6,122 nucleotides of DNA from Dehalococcoidia bacterium (GCA_003484395.1 DNCV01000008.1:2729-8850), one strand, 5' to 3'; counted from the first letter of the stretch, positions 1 through 6,009 are shown. Numbers and translations are program-made. The notes: generated by a model from the sequence alone, not told the origin.

Positions 1-171
1 TGATATAGCTATCCGTGGGTATTGGTTATATCAATATTATTATATTGGACATCTGGTATACTATATGATATTACTCGAAGTTATCAGCTTGCATTCACTA
101 TTGCGCTAATAATCAGTGTTTTTTCACTTGTAGCATCACTTAGACTTAAAAAGATGAAGCCGGTTGTATAA
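1..171 (+). pseudogene. C-terminal remnant of a probable MFS transporter
   Basis: The frame ending at the TAA at 169-171 encodes about 55 residues with two hydrophobic stretches. Between them is a motif of the form GILYDITRSYQLAF, followed by a basic tail (LRLKKMKPVV). This resembles helices 11 and 12 of major facilitator transporters, where a G-x-x-x-D-x-T-x-S-Y-x-x-A-F pattern links the last two helices. In the same frame, bases 1-3 are TGA, and no ATG follows before the stop. The visible part is therefore either the tail of a broken gene (nonsense mutation or frameshift just upstream) or the end of a gene read in another frame beyond the edge. No substrate can be named. The 82 bases from here to the next gene show no clear terminator or promoter. 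Confidence 0.5.
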
Positions 172-253
172 TTAGAAGCAGTAATGGCATTGTAAATTTT
201 CTAATGAAAAGAGCAAGACAAAATGGCTGTTTTGATAGTCAAGAGGATAGTCA

Positions 254-1021
254 GTGCGTCCGCAAATGTTAAACAAAGATAAAAAGAGCTCCCCCATTAT
301 CGGTACTTATACAAGCAATATCGGCGGTCATGCCATTCAATATACCGTAAAACGTGGTGCTCGTTGCAGATATGCCAGAATTGAATTCAGACCTACTACA
401 GGATTATCGGTTGTGATTCCCAGACACTATGCTCCTGATCGAGTTCCAGCGTTACTGCAGGAGAAGCAGGAGTGGATTACACGGCAAATCACAAAGCAAA
501 GGCCAGATATACATTTGAATAACCCGCTGCGTATCGCTATCGGGAATCCGATAACTTTTTTAGGACACACTATCCGTGTTACCAGGAATTCCGCTTTTGG
601 GGCATGCAAAAAAGGCGCATATCTCATGGGAGATAAGCTGATTGTGAATTGTGACGATGCCGCATTGGAGAAAGTAGTAGCAGACTGGTACAGAAAACAA
701 GCTCTTCTCATATTGAAACGGAAAGTGGATGAAACGAGCGCTCTTCTTGGAGTTAAATATCATCGATTGATGATACGCGGACAGAAAACGAGGTGGGGCA
801 GTTGTTCGAGGAAGGGAACATTGAGCTTTAATTGGAAATTAATGATGTTTGAAGAATCCGTGATTGATTACGTTGTTTTGCATGAGATTGCTCATCTTCA
901 GGAGATGAATCATTCCAAGCGATTCTGGACAATCGTAGCACGCTATTGTTTGCGATACCATGAATATCGTAAATGGCTCAGACTGCATGGTCAACAAATA
1001 GCCGGTTTAGCGGGAGAGTGA
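254..1021 (+). CDS. YgjP/SprT-like (DUF45) zinc metallopeptidase-type protein
   Basis: This 255-residue soluble protein belongs to the YgjP/DUF45 family, related to SprT and M48-type gluzincin metallopeptidases. The signature is in the C-terminal half: QKTRWGSCS at about 177-185, then LHEIAHL with zinc ligands H210 and H214 and catalytic E211, then MNHSKRFW with H220 as the likely third ligand. The N-terminal 100 residues form the beta-rich part typical of the family (VKRGARCRYARIEFRP). No signal peptide or membrane segment is visible, so it should be cytosolic. The physiological substrate of this family is not established. The start is GTG at 254: an in-frame TAG lies at 248-250 and AGAGG at 242-246 sits 7 bases upstream. 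The ATG at 266 is too far from that site. The length and all metal ligands look intact. The next gene follows after 33 bases, suggesting co-transcription. Confidence 0.88.
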   Translation: MRPQMLNKDKKSSPIIGTYTSNIGGHAIQYTVKRGARCRYARIEFRPTTGLSVVIPRHYAPDRVPALLQEKQEWITRQITKQRPDIHLNNPLRIAIGNPITFLGHTIRVTRNSAFGACKKGAYLMGDKLIVNCDDAALEKVVADWYRKQALLILKRKVDETSALLGVKYHRLMIRGQKTRWGSCSRKGTLSFNWKLMMFEESVIDYVVLHEIAHLQEMNHSKRFWTIVARYCLRYHEYRKWLRLHGQQIAGLAGE

Positions 1022-1054
1022 TATGCTGAATATAAATGAAAAAAGGAGTGAAAT

Positions 1055-1657
1055 ATGTCGGTAGTATGGGAACAATTTATATTGACATTTATACCGCTTT
1101 TTATCGTCATCGATGCAATTGGCACTTTGCCGTTTGTGATTTCTCTAGGTGAAGGGATGAATTATAAAGAGAGGCGACGCATGATTAATATCGCGGTTCT
1201 CACTGCTGTGGTCGTTGGCCTCGCCTTTTTATTTTTTGGCCAGTTTGTATTGACAGTGATGGGCATCTCTTTTGCGTCTTTTGCTGTCGCCGGCGGCATT
1301 ATCCTGCTGGTGTTATCAATTCGCCATATGACAACAGGACAGATGACCGAGGACATTGTTAAGGAAGAGGTAATGGCCATGGTACCGATCGGCACCCCGC
1401 TGTCCGCAGGTCCGGCAACCATAACGACATTGATACTCCTGGCACAACAATATCCGTTCTATATCGTATTGATTTCATTTCTGCTGAACATTGTTGTTTT
1501 ATGGATTATCTTTTTGTTAGGGAATTGGATAGCCGGATTCCTTGGTAAAGGCGGATTAAAGGCTGTATCCCGCGTTTTCAGCTTGTTGCTCGCTGCTATT
1601 GCCGTCAGCATGATATTTAAAGGATTGGATATGGCAGGAATTATTTCATTGACATAA
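1055..1657 (+). CDS. MarC-family integral membrane protein
   Basis: This 200-residue very hydrophobic protein has six predicted membrane helices at about 6-31, 44-63, 66-89, 108-130, 135-157 and 172-190. Family hallmarks are the D-A-I-G-T-L-P motif in helix 1 (residues 20-26) and the P-I-G-T-P-L-S-A-G-P-A-T-I-T-T segment at 111-125, which matches the re-entrant P-x-x-x-GP motif of the MarC/YchE/YhgN family (PF01914). The family is described as a putative transporter group. The early link of E. coli MarC to multiple antibiotic resistance was not upheld, so resistance should not be inferred. AGGAG at 1044-1048 lies 6 bases before the ATG, an excellent ribosome site. The length is normal for the family and no damage is seen. 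The gene lies 33 bases after the metallopeptidase gene and probably shares its transcript. Its 3' end touches the truncated tail of the minus-strand hydrolase pseudogene. Confidence 0.92.
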   Translation: MSVVWEQFILTFIPLFIVIDAIGTLPFVISLGEGMNYKERRRMINIAVLTAVVVGLAFLFFGQFVLTVMGISFASFAVAGGIILLVLSIRHMTTGQMTEDIVKEEVMAMVPIGTPLSAGPATITTLILLAQQYPFYIVLISFLLNIVVLWIIFLLGNWIAGFLGKGGLKAVSRVFSLLLAAIAVSMIFKGLDMAGIISLT

Positions 1658-1664
1658 TGAGCGA

Positions 1665-2161
1665 TACTTTGTAACGCAGCGAGCGCTTTTTTCAACCGTT
1701 CCTTATGGTGTTCGAGAAGTTCACGAATTCTGCCTCTGTGGTCATTCCAGATGCTGCGATGCCCAGGCAATACGAGACCAACATCGAGATCGTATATCTT
1801 ATCTAAACTATTCAGATACTGTTGAAGTGCATTATCCATTTCAGTCCAGTTTATGATATTCGGTGTGATATTTTTAAGAATGTGATCTCCACTGACTAAT
1901 ATTTTCTTAACCAAGTTCCCGTAGTGTCTCGAACATGGCATGTTTGCATTCTTCCCTGTTCATGCCTGTGTCGATCACCAGAAAACGATCTGCTGTTTTT
2001 ATAATATACCAATTCAGCGCTTTTAACGGATTTCTGGGGAGAGGAATTTCATCTCGGTAAAGATCGGATAGAATCTGTTCTATCATGTCCGTGATTATAG
2101 CATCATTTGATATAATCCTGAATTTAAGTGTATATTGTCCTTGACGTACATAGAGATTCAC
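1665..2161 (-). pseudogene. Metallo-beta-lactamase-fold hydrolase, internally deleted and C-terminally truncated
   Basis: Two minus-strand frames carry pieces of one MBL-fold hydrolase. The upstream piece (2161 to 1907) has the family N-terminus: DLYRDEIPLPRNPLKALNWY, then LVIDTGMNREEC, then FETLRELG and a stop. The downstream piece, in another frame from about 1915, resumes at VKKILVSGDHILKNITPNI, then GLVLPGHRSIWNDHRGRI and HHKERLKKALAAL. Intact relatives have on the order of 100 or more residues between these blocks, including the HxHxDH metal-binding motif. That whole section is missing here, joined at about 1905-1915 with a change of frame. The match stops near 1668, next to the MarC stop, so the C-terminal winged-helix portion is also gone. 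The start may be GTG at 2159-2161 or ATG at 2084-2086, and the latter fits the usual family N-terminus. It cannot encode an active enzyme. Confidence 0.82.
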
Positions 2162-2170
2162 TGTTAAAAT
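2141..2170 (+). promoter_or_regulatory. Probable sigma70-type promoter for the EF-G-like gene
   Basis: TTGACG at 2141-2146 (5 of 6 matches to the -35 consensus) and TAAAAT at 2165-2170 (5 of 6 matches to the -10 consensus) are separated by 18 bases. Transcription would begin near 2177, giving a leader of about 38 bases that contains GTGAGG at 2202-2207, 7 bases before the ATG at 2215. The promoter overlaps the 5' end of the oppositely oriented hydrolase pseudogene, so it may be an older divergent promoter region. Confidence 0.6.
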
Positions 2171-2214
2171 GCCTTTGCTTTATCGCCAAATAACTCTGAA
2201 AGTGAGGCAGCTTC

Positions 2215-4290
2215 ATGCAGCAAATCGATTCAGGGAACATTCGCAACATTGCTTTTGTATCTCACTCAGGTGCAGGTAAAACGTCTCTTGCCGAAGCAAT
2301 TTTATTCACAGCAGGAGCGACGACGCGTCTTGGCAATATCGGAGATGGAACAACAGTATCCGATTATGATCCTGAAGAAATAAAACGTAAAATCAGTATT
2401 AATCTTTCCCTCCTTCCATGCCAGTGGAAAAATACAAAACTCAATATTATCGATACCCCAGGTTATGTCGATTTCATTGGCGAAGTAAAAGAAGCGCTGC
2501 GTGTTTCTGAAGCTGCAGTCATTACCGTCTCGGGTGTTTCCGGAGTTGAAGTCGGCACAGAACAGGTTTGGAGCCACGTAAGAGAAGCTAATCTGCCATG
2601 CTTCATCTTTATTAATAAATTGGACAGGGAAAATATAGTTTATCAGGATGTTTTAAAAGATGTTCAATCGAAGCTATCTCCCAAGTGTCTGCCTCTGGTT
2701 CTACCTATTGGATCACAGAAAGATTTTAAAGCCACGATTGATCTTATAACAAAGAAAGGAATTGATAGTGGCTCAGAAAAAGAGGTGGCGGTACCTGCTG
2801 GGATGACTGCTGATATAGATAGCTATCGAGAGAAGTTGATTGAGGCTATCGTTGAAGTTGATGATGATTTGCTCTCTAAATATCTTGATGGTGGTCAGAT
2901 AAATGACAGCGACATTTATCGCTGTTTGAAAGAGGCAATTAAAAGAGGCGCTGTTTTCCCTGTTTTCTTTGGTTCGGCTCTCACTAATGTTGGTATAAGG
3001 CCGTTGCTGAATGCCGCGAGTGATTATTTCCCTTCTCCTATTGATATCGGCGATTTTAAAGCAATTAACGCAACTAATAATACAGAAGAATCGGTAAAAC
3101 CTGCTGCCACATCACCGCTATCTGTTCTTGTTTTTAAAACATTTACGGATGCCCGCATCGGCAGGATCAGCTATCTCAGAGTTTTCTCTGGCACAATTAC
3201 GAGCAACTCTCAGGTTTGGAATGTAAATAAAGGGGCAATTGAACGGATTGGACAGCTTTTTATGCTCCGTGGTAAGACGCAAGAGCCGGTCAATCAACTG
3301 AGCGTTGGTGATATTGGTGCGGTAGCCAAGTTGTCAGCTACGACGACGGGAGATACACTTGGTGTAAAAGAACATCCGTTGAAGCTTGCAGGCATTGAGT
3401 TCCCTGTACCTGCATTAAATATGGCGATCACTCCGAAATCAAGAGACGATCTCGATAAGATGGGTACTGCCCTACCCAAAATTTGTGAAGAAGATTTTAC
3501 ACTCACTGTGCATCGAGATACAGATGTTGGTGATTTAATCATCAGCGGTATTGGCGAGACTCATCTCTCCGTTGCGGCTGAGCGGCTTGCACAACGGTTC
3601 AGTGTCGCAGTGGCATTAGAGACGCCGAGAATAGCATATAAGGAAACGATAACCACGGCGGTTAAAGCCGAGTTTAAACATAAGAAACAAACCGGTGGTC
3701 ATGGGCAGTATGGTCATGTATTGATAGAGCTTGAACCGATGGAGAGAGGCGGCGGATTTGAGTTTGTGAACAAAATCATCGGCGGCGCAATCCCGAAAAA
3801 TTATATCCCTGCTGTAGAAAAAGGCATCAATGAAGGCATAAACGAAGGAATTCTGGCTGGCTATCCTATCGTCGACGTTCGTGTGAAGTTATATGATGGC
3901 AGCTTTCATCCTGTCGATTCCTCCGAAATGGCATTTAAAATTGCATCGGCAGGGGCTTTGAAAAAAGGCTTGACGGACGGCCATTCCGTTCTACTTGAGC
4001 CGATAGTCAACTTATCGGTGACTGTGCCGGATAGTTTCACCGGTGATATTATCAGTGATCTCAATACGAAAAGAGGCCGTGTATTAGGCATGAATCCCTC
4101 AGGCAACGGCATGAATTTGATTGAGGCGCAGGTGCCGGCCGCTGAGATTTCACGCTACGCTATCGATCTACGCTCAATAACCCAGGGACGCGGTACATTT
4201 GCTACCAAGTTCAGCCATTACGAGGAAGTACCTGCGCTGGTAGCGCAAAAAGTAATCGCACAAAAAGGATCGGCTGCCAAGCCTGGTTAG
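2215..4290 (+). CDS. EF-G-like translational GTPase (EF-G-2 type paralogue)
   Basis: This 691-residue cytosolic GTPase has the full five-domain EF-G plan: G domain with G' insert (about 1-275), domain II (295-385), III (400-470), IV (475-600) and V (600-680). GTP-binding motifs are present: P-loop SHSGAGKT (16-23), DTPG (80-83), NKLD (134-137) and GSA (253-255). It differs from canonical EF-G at the P-loop (SHSGAGKT for AHVDAGKT), at switch I (RKISI for RGITI, residues 58-62), and at switch II, where Tyr84 follows DTPG in place of the catalytic His. Domain IV keeps GGHGQYGHV (494-502) and the tip FHPVDSSEMAF. These features place it in the EF-G-2/'elongation factor G-like' group. Characterised members differ in ribosome-stimulated GTPase and translocation activity, so its exact role is open. 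GTGAGG lies 7 bases before the ATG, and a promoter lies at 2141-2170. The gene appears intact. Confidence 0.93.
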   Translation: MQQIDSGNIRNIAFVSHSGAGKTSLAEAILFTAGATTRLGNIGDGTTVSDYDPEEIKRKISINLSLLPCQWKNTKLNIIDTPGYVDFIGEVKEALRVSEAAVITVSGVSGVEVGTEQVWSHVREANLPCFIFINKLDRENIVYQDVLKDVQSKLSPKCLPLVLPIGSQKDFKATIDLITKKGIDSGSEKEVAVPAGMTADIDSYREKLIEAIVEVDDDLLSKYLDGGQINDSDIYRCLKEAIKRGAVFPVFFGSALTNVGIRPLLNAASDYFPSPIDIGDFKAINATNNTEESVKPAATSPLSVLVFKTFTDARIGRISYLRVFSGTITSNSQVWNVNKGAIERIGQLFMLRGKTQEPVNQLSVGDIGAVAKLSATTTGDTLGVKEHPLKLAGIEFPVPALNMAITPKSRDDLDKMGTALPKICEEDFTLTVHRDTDVGDLIISGIGETHLSVAAERLAQRFSVAVALETPRIAYKETITTAVKAEFKHKKQTGGHGQYGHVLIELEPMERGGGFEFVNKIIGGAIPKNYIPAVEKGINEGINEGILAGYPIVDVRVKLYDGSFHPVDSSEMAFKIASAGALKKGLTDGHSVLLEPIVNLSVTVPDSFTGDIISDLNTKRGRVLGMNPSGNGMNLIEAQVPAAEISRYAIDLRSITQGRGTFATKFSHYEEVPALVAQKVIAQKGSAAKPG

Positions 4291-4313
4291 CCTAACAGCC
4301 GATTTCTTCATTA
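4269..4313 (+). terminator. Possible terminator hairpin overlapping the EF-G-like stop codon
   Basis: ATCGGCTG at 4269-4276 pairs perfectly with CAGCCGAT at 4296-4303, with two further possible G-U pairs outside. The loop is 19 bases and contains the stop codon TAG at 4288-4290. The following tract TTTCTTCATT is T-rich but interrupted. The 3' flank meets the truncated IS5 element at about 4311, so a better U-tract could have been lost there. Activity is uncertain because of the large loop and imperfect tract. Confidence 0.45.
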
Positions 4314-4800
4314 TCAGCTTGCAGATTAGTGGTCTTCAATAACTCTCGTCCCGGAGCGGCATCATGGACATTGCCTGGTGAAAGCAAGAAATTCACTGCT
4401 GCCCGAGGACCAGCGGCAACCATATGAATTTTGGTGGTCCATCCTCCTCTTGATTTGCCAATGGCTTGTGGACCGTTTTTTTTAGAGCGCCAGTGCCATC
4501 AGGATGTACTTTTACCATCGTGCTATCCAGCGATACCGCTTCGACTCGAATTTGAATGATGTTCTCACGCTGTAAAGCCTCGAAGATTCGGTTCAGGACT
4601 CCGTTCTTTGCCCATCGGCTCATACGAGTATAAATCGTGTGCCATTTACCGAATCGCTTTGGTAATCCTCTCCATTTGCAGCCGTGCTCTGCAACGTAAA
4701 GAATAGCGTTCAGAACCCGCAGATTGTCATTCTTCACGTTGCCCCTTTGGATTGGAAAATAGCCTTCAATCTTACTGTATTGTTCAGTTGTTATCTCCAT
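4292..4800 (-). pseudogene. IS5-family transposase, two-frame, 3' truncated
   Basis: The first frame (4800 to 4393) encodes the N-terminal DUF4096-type domain: CKWRGLPKRFGKWHTIYTRM at 41-60, then the first catalytic aspartate in VSLDSTMVKVHPDGTGALKK (D92). It then runs out of frame and stops after 135 residues. At an A8 run (4476-4483 on the plus strand as T8), a -1 shift restores the family sequence: KNGPQAIGKSRGGWTTKIHM, VAAGPRAAVNFLLSPGNVHD and then RELLKTTNLQAD. The shifted frame ends at a TAG at 4292-4294 shortly after entering foreign sequence. In the family, expression of OrfA and OrfB through a frameshift is known for many members, so the shift is probably programmed, not damage. The truncation removes the second Asp and the Glu of the DDE triad. 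The start is ATG at 4800 with no convincing ribosome site. Confidence 0.82.
4476..4483 (-). other. A8 slippery run, likely programmed -1 frameshift site
   Basis: On the minus strand, the codons CTA AAA AAA ACG contain an A-AAA-AAA heptamer. Slippage by one base gives CTA AAA AAA AAC GGT, exactly the frame in which IS5-family sequence continues (KKNGPQAIG). A 6-base inverted repeat, GGTCCA / TGGACC (plus-strand 4469-4474 and 4436-4441), starts one base downstream. It may be a stimulatory structure, although the spacer is shorter than usual for such elements. Confidence 0.65.
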
Positions 4801-4806
4801 ACACCC

Positions 4807-4836
4807 ATTATATCACCAAATCACCGTTAGTGTGAA
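4807..4836 (-). promoter_or_regulatory. IS5 transposase promoter, possibly leaderless
   Basis: On the minus strand, TTCACA (4836-4831, 5 of 6 consensus) and a perfect TATAAT (4812-4807) are separated by 18 bases. Only 6 bases lie between the -10 box and the ATG at 4800, so transcription would start at or next to the A of the ATG. No Shine-Dalgarno motif could precede it. The promoter lies within the terminal region of the element. Confidence 0.55.
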
Positions 4837-5918
4837 CACGCTGTAAGCGTCCATAACATATTGGACTTTTGGGAAGGGACTAAGAATTTGTCTACATAGT
4901 ACCTTAGTGGAGGCAGGTTGCCAATGCCTCTATGTGCCTTTTCCGTGTTGTACCAGATTAAATATTCCATCAGCTTCCGATTGAATTCGAGTGTATCGTC
5001 TAAATAATCGATATGCCAGTATACAAATTGCTCCTGAATGGTCCTATTAAACCTCTCTAAGCAGCCATTTGATTGAGGATGCTTAGGATAATTATAAAAA
5101 TGTGCCAATCCCACGTCCCTGCAGGTCTTTTCGAAATACCTTTCAAATTCGCCACCATTATCTGTTTGTATCCTGGCGACATTGAAAGGTGCCACTGTAA
5201 CAAATTTCCTGAGGAAATCGCTGCCGTTGATCGACGAGTTTGAGCCGTAGGCGCAAGCGAAAGCAAACCTCGTACTGACGTCGATGGCTGTAAAGAGATA
5301 GCGTTTGATGCCACAGGCGAAGACAGAAACTGTATCCATTTGGACAATGTCTCCTGGCACTTTAGGGCGGAAGCCTTTTCGACGTTCTTTCTTCCTCGGT
5401 TTCGGCCGCTGTTTAACAACGAGGTCACCCGTCCTAGCATTGATACTCACTTTATTGGAGTTGGGCAGCCTTCCCCTGCTCTTGAGATCATGGATTATTC
5501 TGCCAACCGTAGATTCTGACACAGGCTTAATGCTGGTTGCCCTGCATCCTATCACGAGCATGGGTGTGATGGTAGTCTTATCGGATCCCGGGTGATCAGT
5601 CCTGTACTTAATGATGAAGTCTTCTATGAACGGATGGACGTTCCTTCTTCTCTTTCGAATTGGAGTCCTGTCTCCTGGTGCCAGGGCAGCTATTTTACCG
5701 TTGGCTTTCTTGAGCTTTTGCTTCCACAGAAATACGGTGGAACGGCTTGTATTAAAAGCCTTGCGTGTGGCATCAGCGCCATATTCTTCGAAGAACTGGA
5801 TAACTCTGAGTCTTTCCTCAATGATCTGTTGCTGAGATGGATCCTTTCTGTTTGAGTTGCGCATCATGAAACGACGATAGCCGCTTCTGAAGTATTTTTC
5901 TACATATTCCTGCTGCAC
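4827..5918 (-). CDS. IS481-like DDE transposase (rve integrase core)
   Basis: This 363-residue transposase carries an N-terminal helix-turn-helix region (about 30-75; VIQFFEEYGADATRKAF, then TSRSTVFLWKQKLKK). A second DNA-binding segment with an ESTVGRIIHDL helix follows (about 93-150), then a basic linker (PKPRKKERRKGFRP) and an rve-type RNase H-fold core. The catalytic triad is complete: D195 in QMDTVSV, D253 in QTDNGGEF and E288 in CLERFNRT, with 34 residues between the last two as expected. HPQSNG at 280-285 and WYNTEKAHRGIG at 322-333 are also typical. The start is GTG at 5916-5918, preceded by AGGGG 5 bases upstream and an in-frame TAA at 5931-5933. A perfect GGAGGTGAT (5933-5941) lies 14 bases upstream. 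The last four residues and the stop codon lie beyond the element's left end, in IS5 sequence. The gene seems intact and could be active. Confidence 0.9.
   Translation of the reverse strand: MQQEYVEKYFRSGYRRFMMRNSNRKDPSQQQIIEERLRVIQFFEEYGADATRKAFNTSRSTVFLWKQKLKKANGKIAALAPGDRTPIRKRRRNVHPFIEDFIIKYRTDHPGSDKTTITPMLVIGCRATSIKPVSESTVGRIIHDLKSRGRLPNSNKVSINARTGDLVVKQRPKPRKKERRKGFRPKVPGDIVQMDTVSVFACGIKRYLFTAIDVSTRFAFACAYGSNSSINGSDFLRKFVTVAPFNVARIQTDNGGEFERYFEKTCRDVGLAHFYNYPKHPQSNGCLERFNRTIQEQFVYWHIDYLDDTLEFNRKLMEYLIWYNTEKAHRGIGNLPPLRYYVDKFLVPSQKSNMLWTLTACSH
4842..4867 (+). repeat. Left terminal inverted repeat of the IS481-like element
   Basis: The plus strand reads TGTAAGCGTCCAT followed by the core AACATATTGGACT at 4855-4867. 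It is the imperfect reverse complement of 5947-5973, with the 13-base core perfect and the outer half matching about half its positions when one base is gapped. The repeat lies inside the 3' end of the transposase coding frame, so its bases also encode protein (SNMLWTLT). Confidence 0.7.
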
Positions 5919-5946
5919 ATAGACCCCTGGTTATCACCTCCACCGG

Positions 5947-5973
5947 AGTCCAATATGTTTCTGAACTTTTGCA
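5947..5973 (+). repeat. Right terminal inverted repeat of the IS481-like element
   Basis: The core AGTCCAATATGTT at 5947-5959 is followed by TCTGAACTTTTGCA, ending in the expected CA. It pairs with 4842-4867. The outermost bases TTTGCA (5968-5973) also occupy the position expected for the -35 box of the tRNA-Ser promoter. Confidence 0.7.
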
Positions 5974-5998
5974 GAGGGCGATACAGATATGCTATAAT
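5968..5998 (+). promoter_or_regulatory. tRNA-Ser promoter, -35 region supplied by the IS end
   Basis: A perfect TATAAT at 5993-5998 is preceded by TGC, giving an extended -10 (TGnTATAAT). It lies 11 bases before the tRNA 5' end. No good -35 box exists: TTTGCA (5968-5973, spacer 19) or TTGCAG (5969-5974, spacer 18) are the best candidates, and both lie in or across the terminal repeat of the IS481-like element. Confidence 0.6.
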
Positions 5999-6009
5999 AA
6001 CAAAAGCCC

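Larger units (their letters stand above)
4311..4841 (-). mobile_element. Truncated IS5-family (IS427-like) insertion sequence
   Basis: This is the promoter-proximal part of an IS5-family element read on the minus strand. It includes the terminal sequence and promoter (about 4801-4841) and transposase code down to a KTTNLQAD-like motif at about 4313-4336. Beyond that the similarity ends and the 3' flank of the EF-G-like gene begins. The distal part of the transposase and the second terminal repeat are absent, so the element cannot mobilise itself. Its upper end, reading GCGTGTTCACAC on the minus strand, is directly followed by the end of an IS481-like element at 4842. Boundaries are inferred from protein similarity and from the neighbouring element, since the partner repeat is missing. 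Confidence 0.75.
4842..5973 (-). mobile_element. IS481-like insertion sequence, apparently complete
   Basis: The element is about 1132 bases long. It is bounded by imperfect inverted repeats that both begin with TG at the outer edge and share a perfect 13-base core, AACATATTGGACT. It contains one rve-fold transposase gene on the minus strand. The flanking bases (CACGC before 4842, GAGGG after 5973) do not form a target-site duplication. The left end abuts the IS5 remnant and the right end lies 20 bases before the -10 box of the tRNA-Ser promoter. The lack of a duplication suggests a later deletion or rearrangement at one end, or that the true ends differ by a few bases. Confidence 0.72.

Noticed and set aside
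1678..1692. AGCGAGCGCT followed by six T as a terminator for the MarC gene
   Set aside because: The stem is only 4 bp with a 2-base loop, which is sterically poor. The bases are explained as codons of the hydrolase remnant on the other strand (LKKALA).
1459..1941. A 160-residue minus-strand open frame as a gene of its own
   Set aside because: Only its first half carries hydrolase similarity. From about 1660 downward it is merely the antisense of the MarC gene, and it lacks the N-terminal and metal-binding parts. It is treated as part of the pseudogene.
2302..2577. Minus-strand open frame inside the EF-G-like gene
   Set aside because: It is an antisense shadow of the conserved GTPase domain, with a composition typical of reversed coding sequence and no independent start signals. 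Similar frames at 3294-3542 and 3906-4112 were rejected for the same reason.
5305..5855. Plus-strand open frames opposite the IS481-like transposase
   Set aside because: They overlap a clearly real transposase in antisense, show no recognisable family features, and lack convincing ribosome sites.
4831..5980. Target-site duplication around the IS481-like element
   Set aside because: The bases just outside 4842 and 5973 were compared, also allowing small shifts of the ends. No direct repeat of 4 or more bases in matching positions was found.
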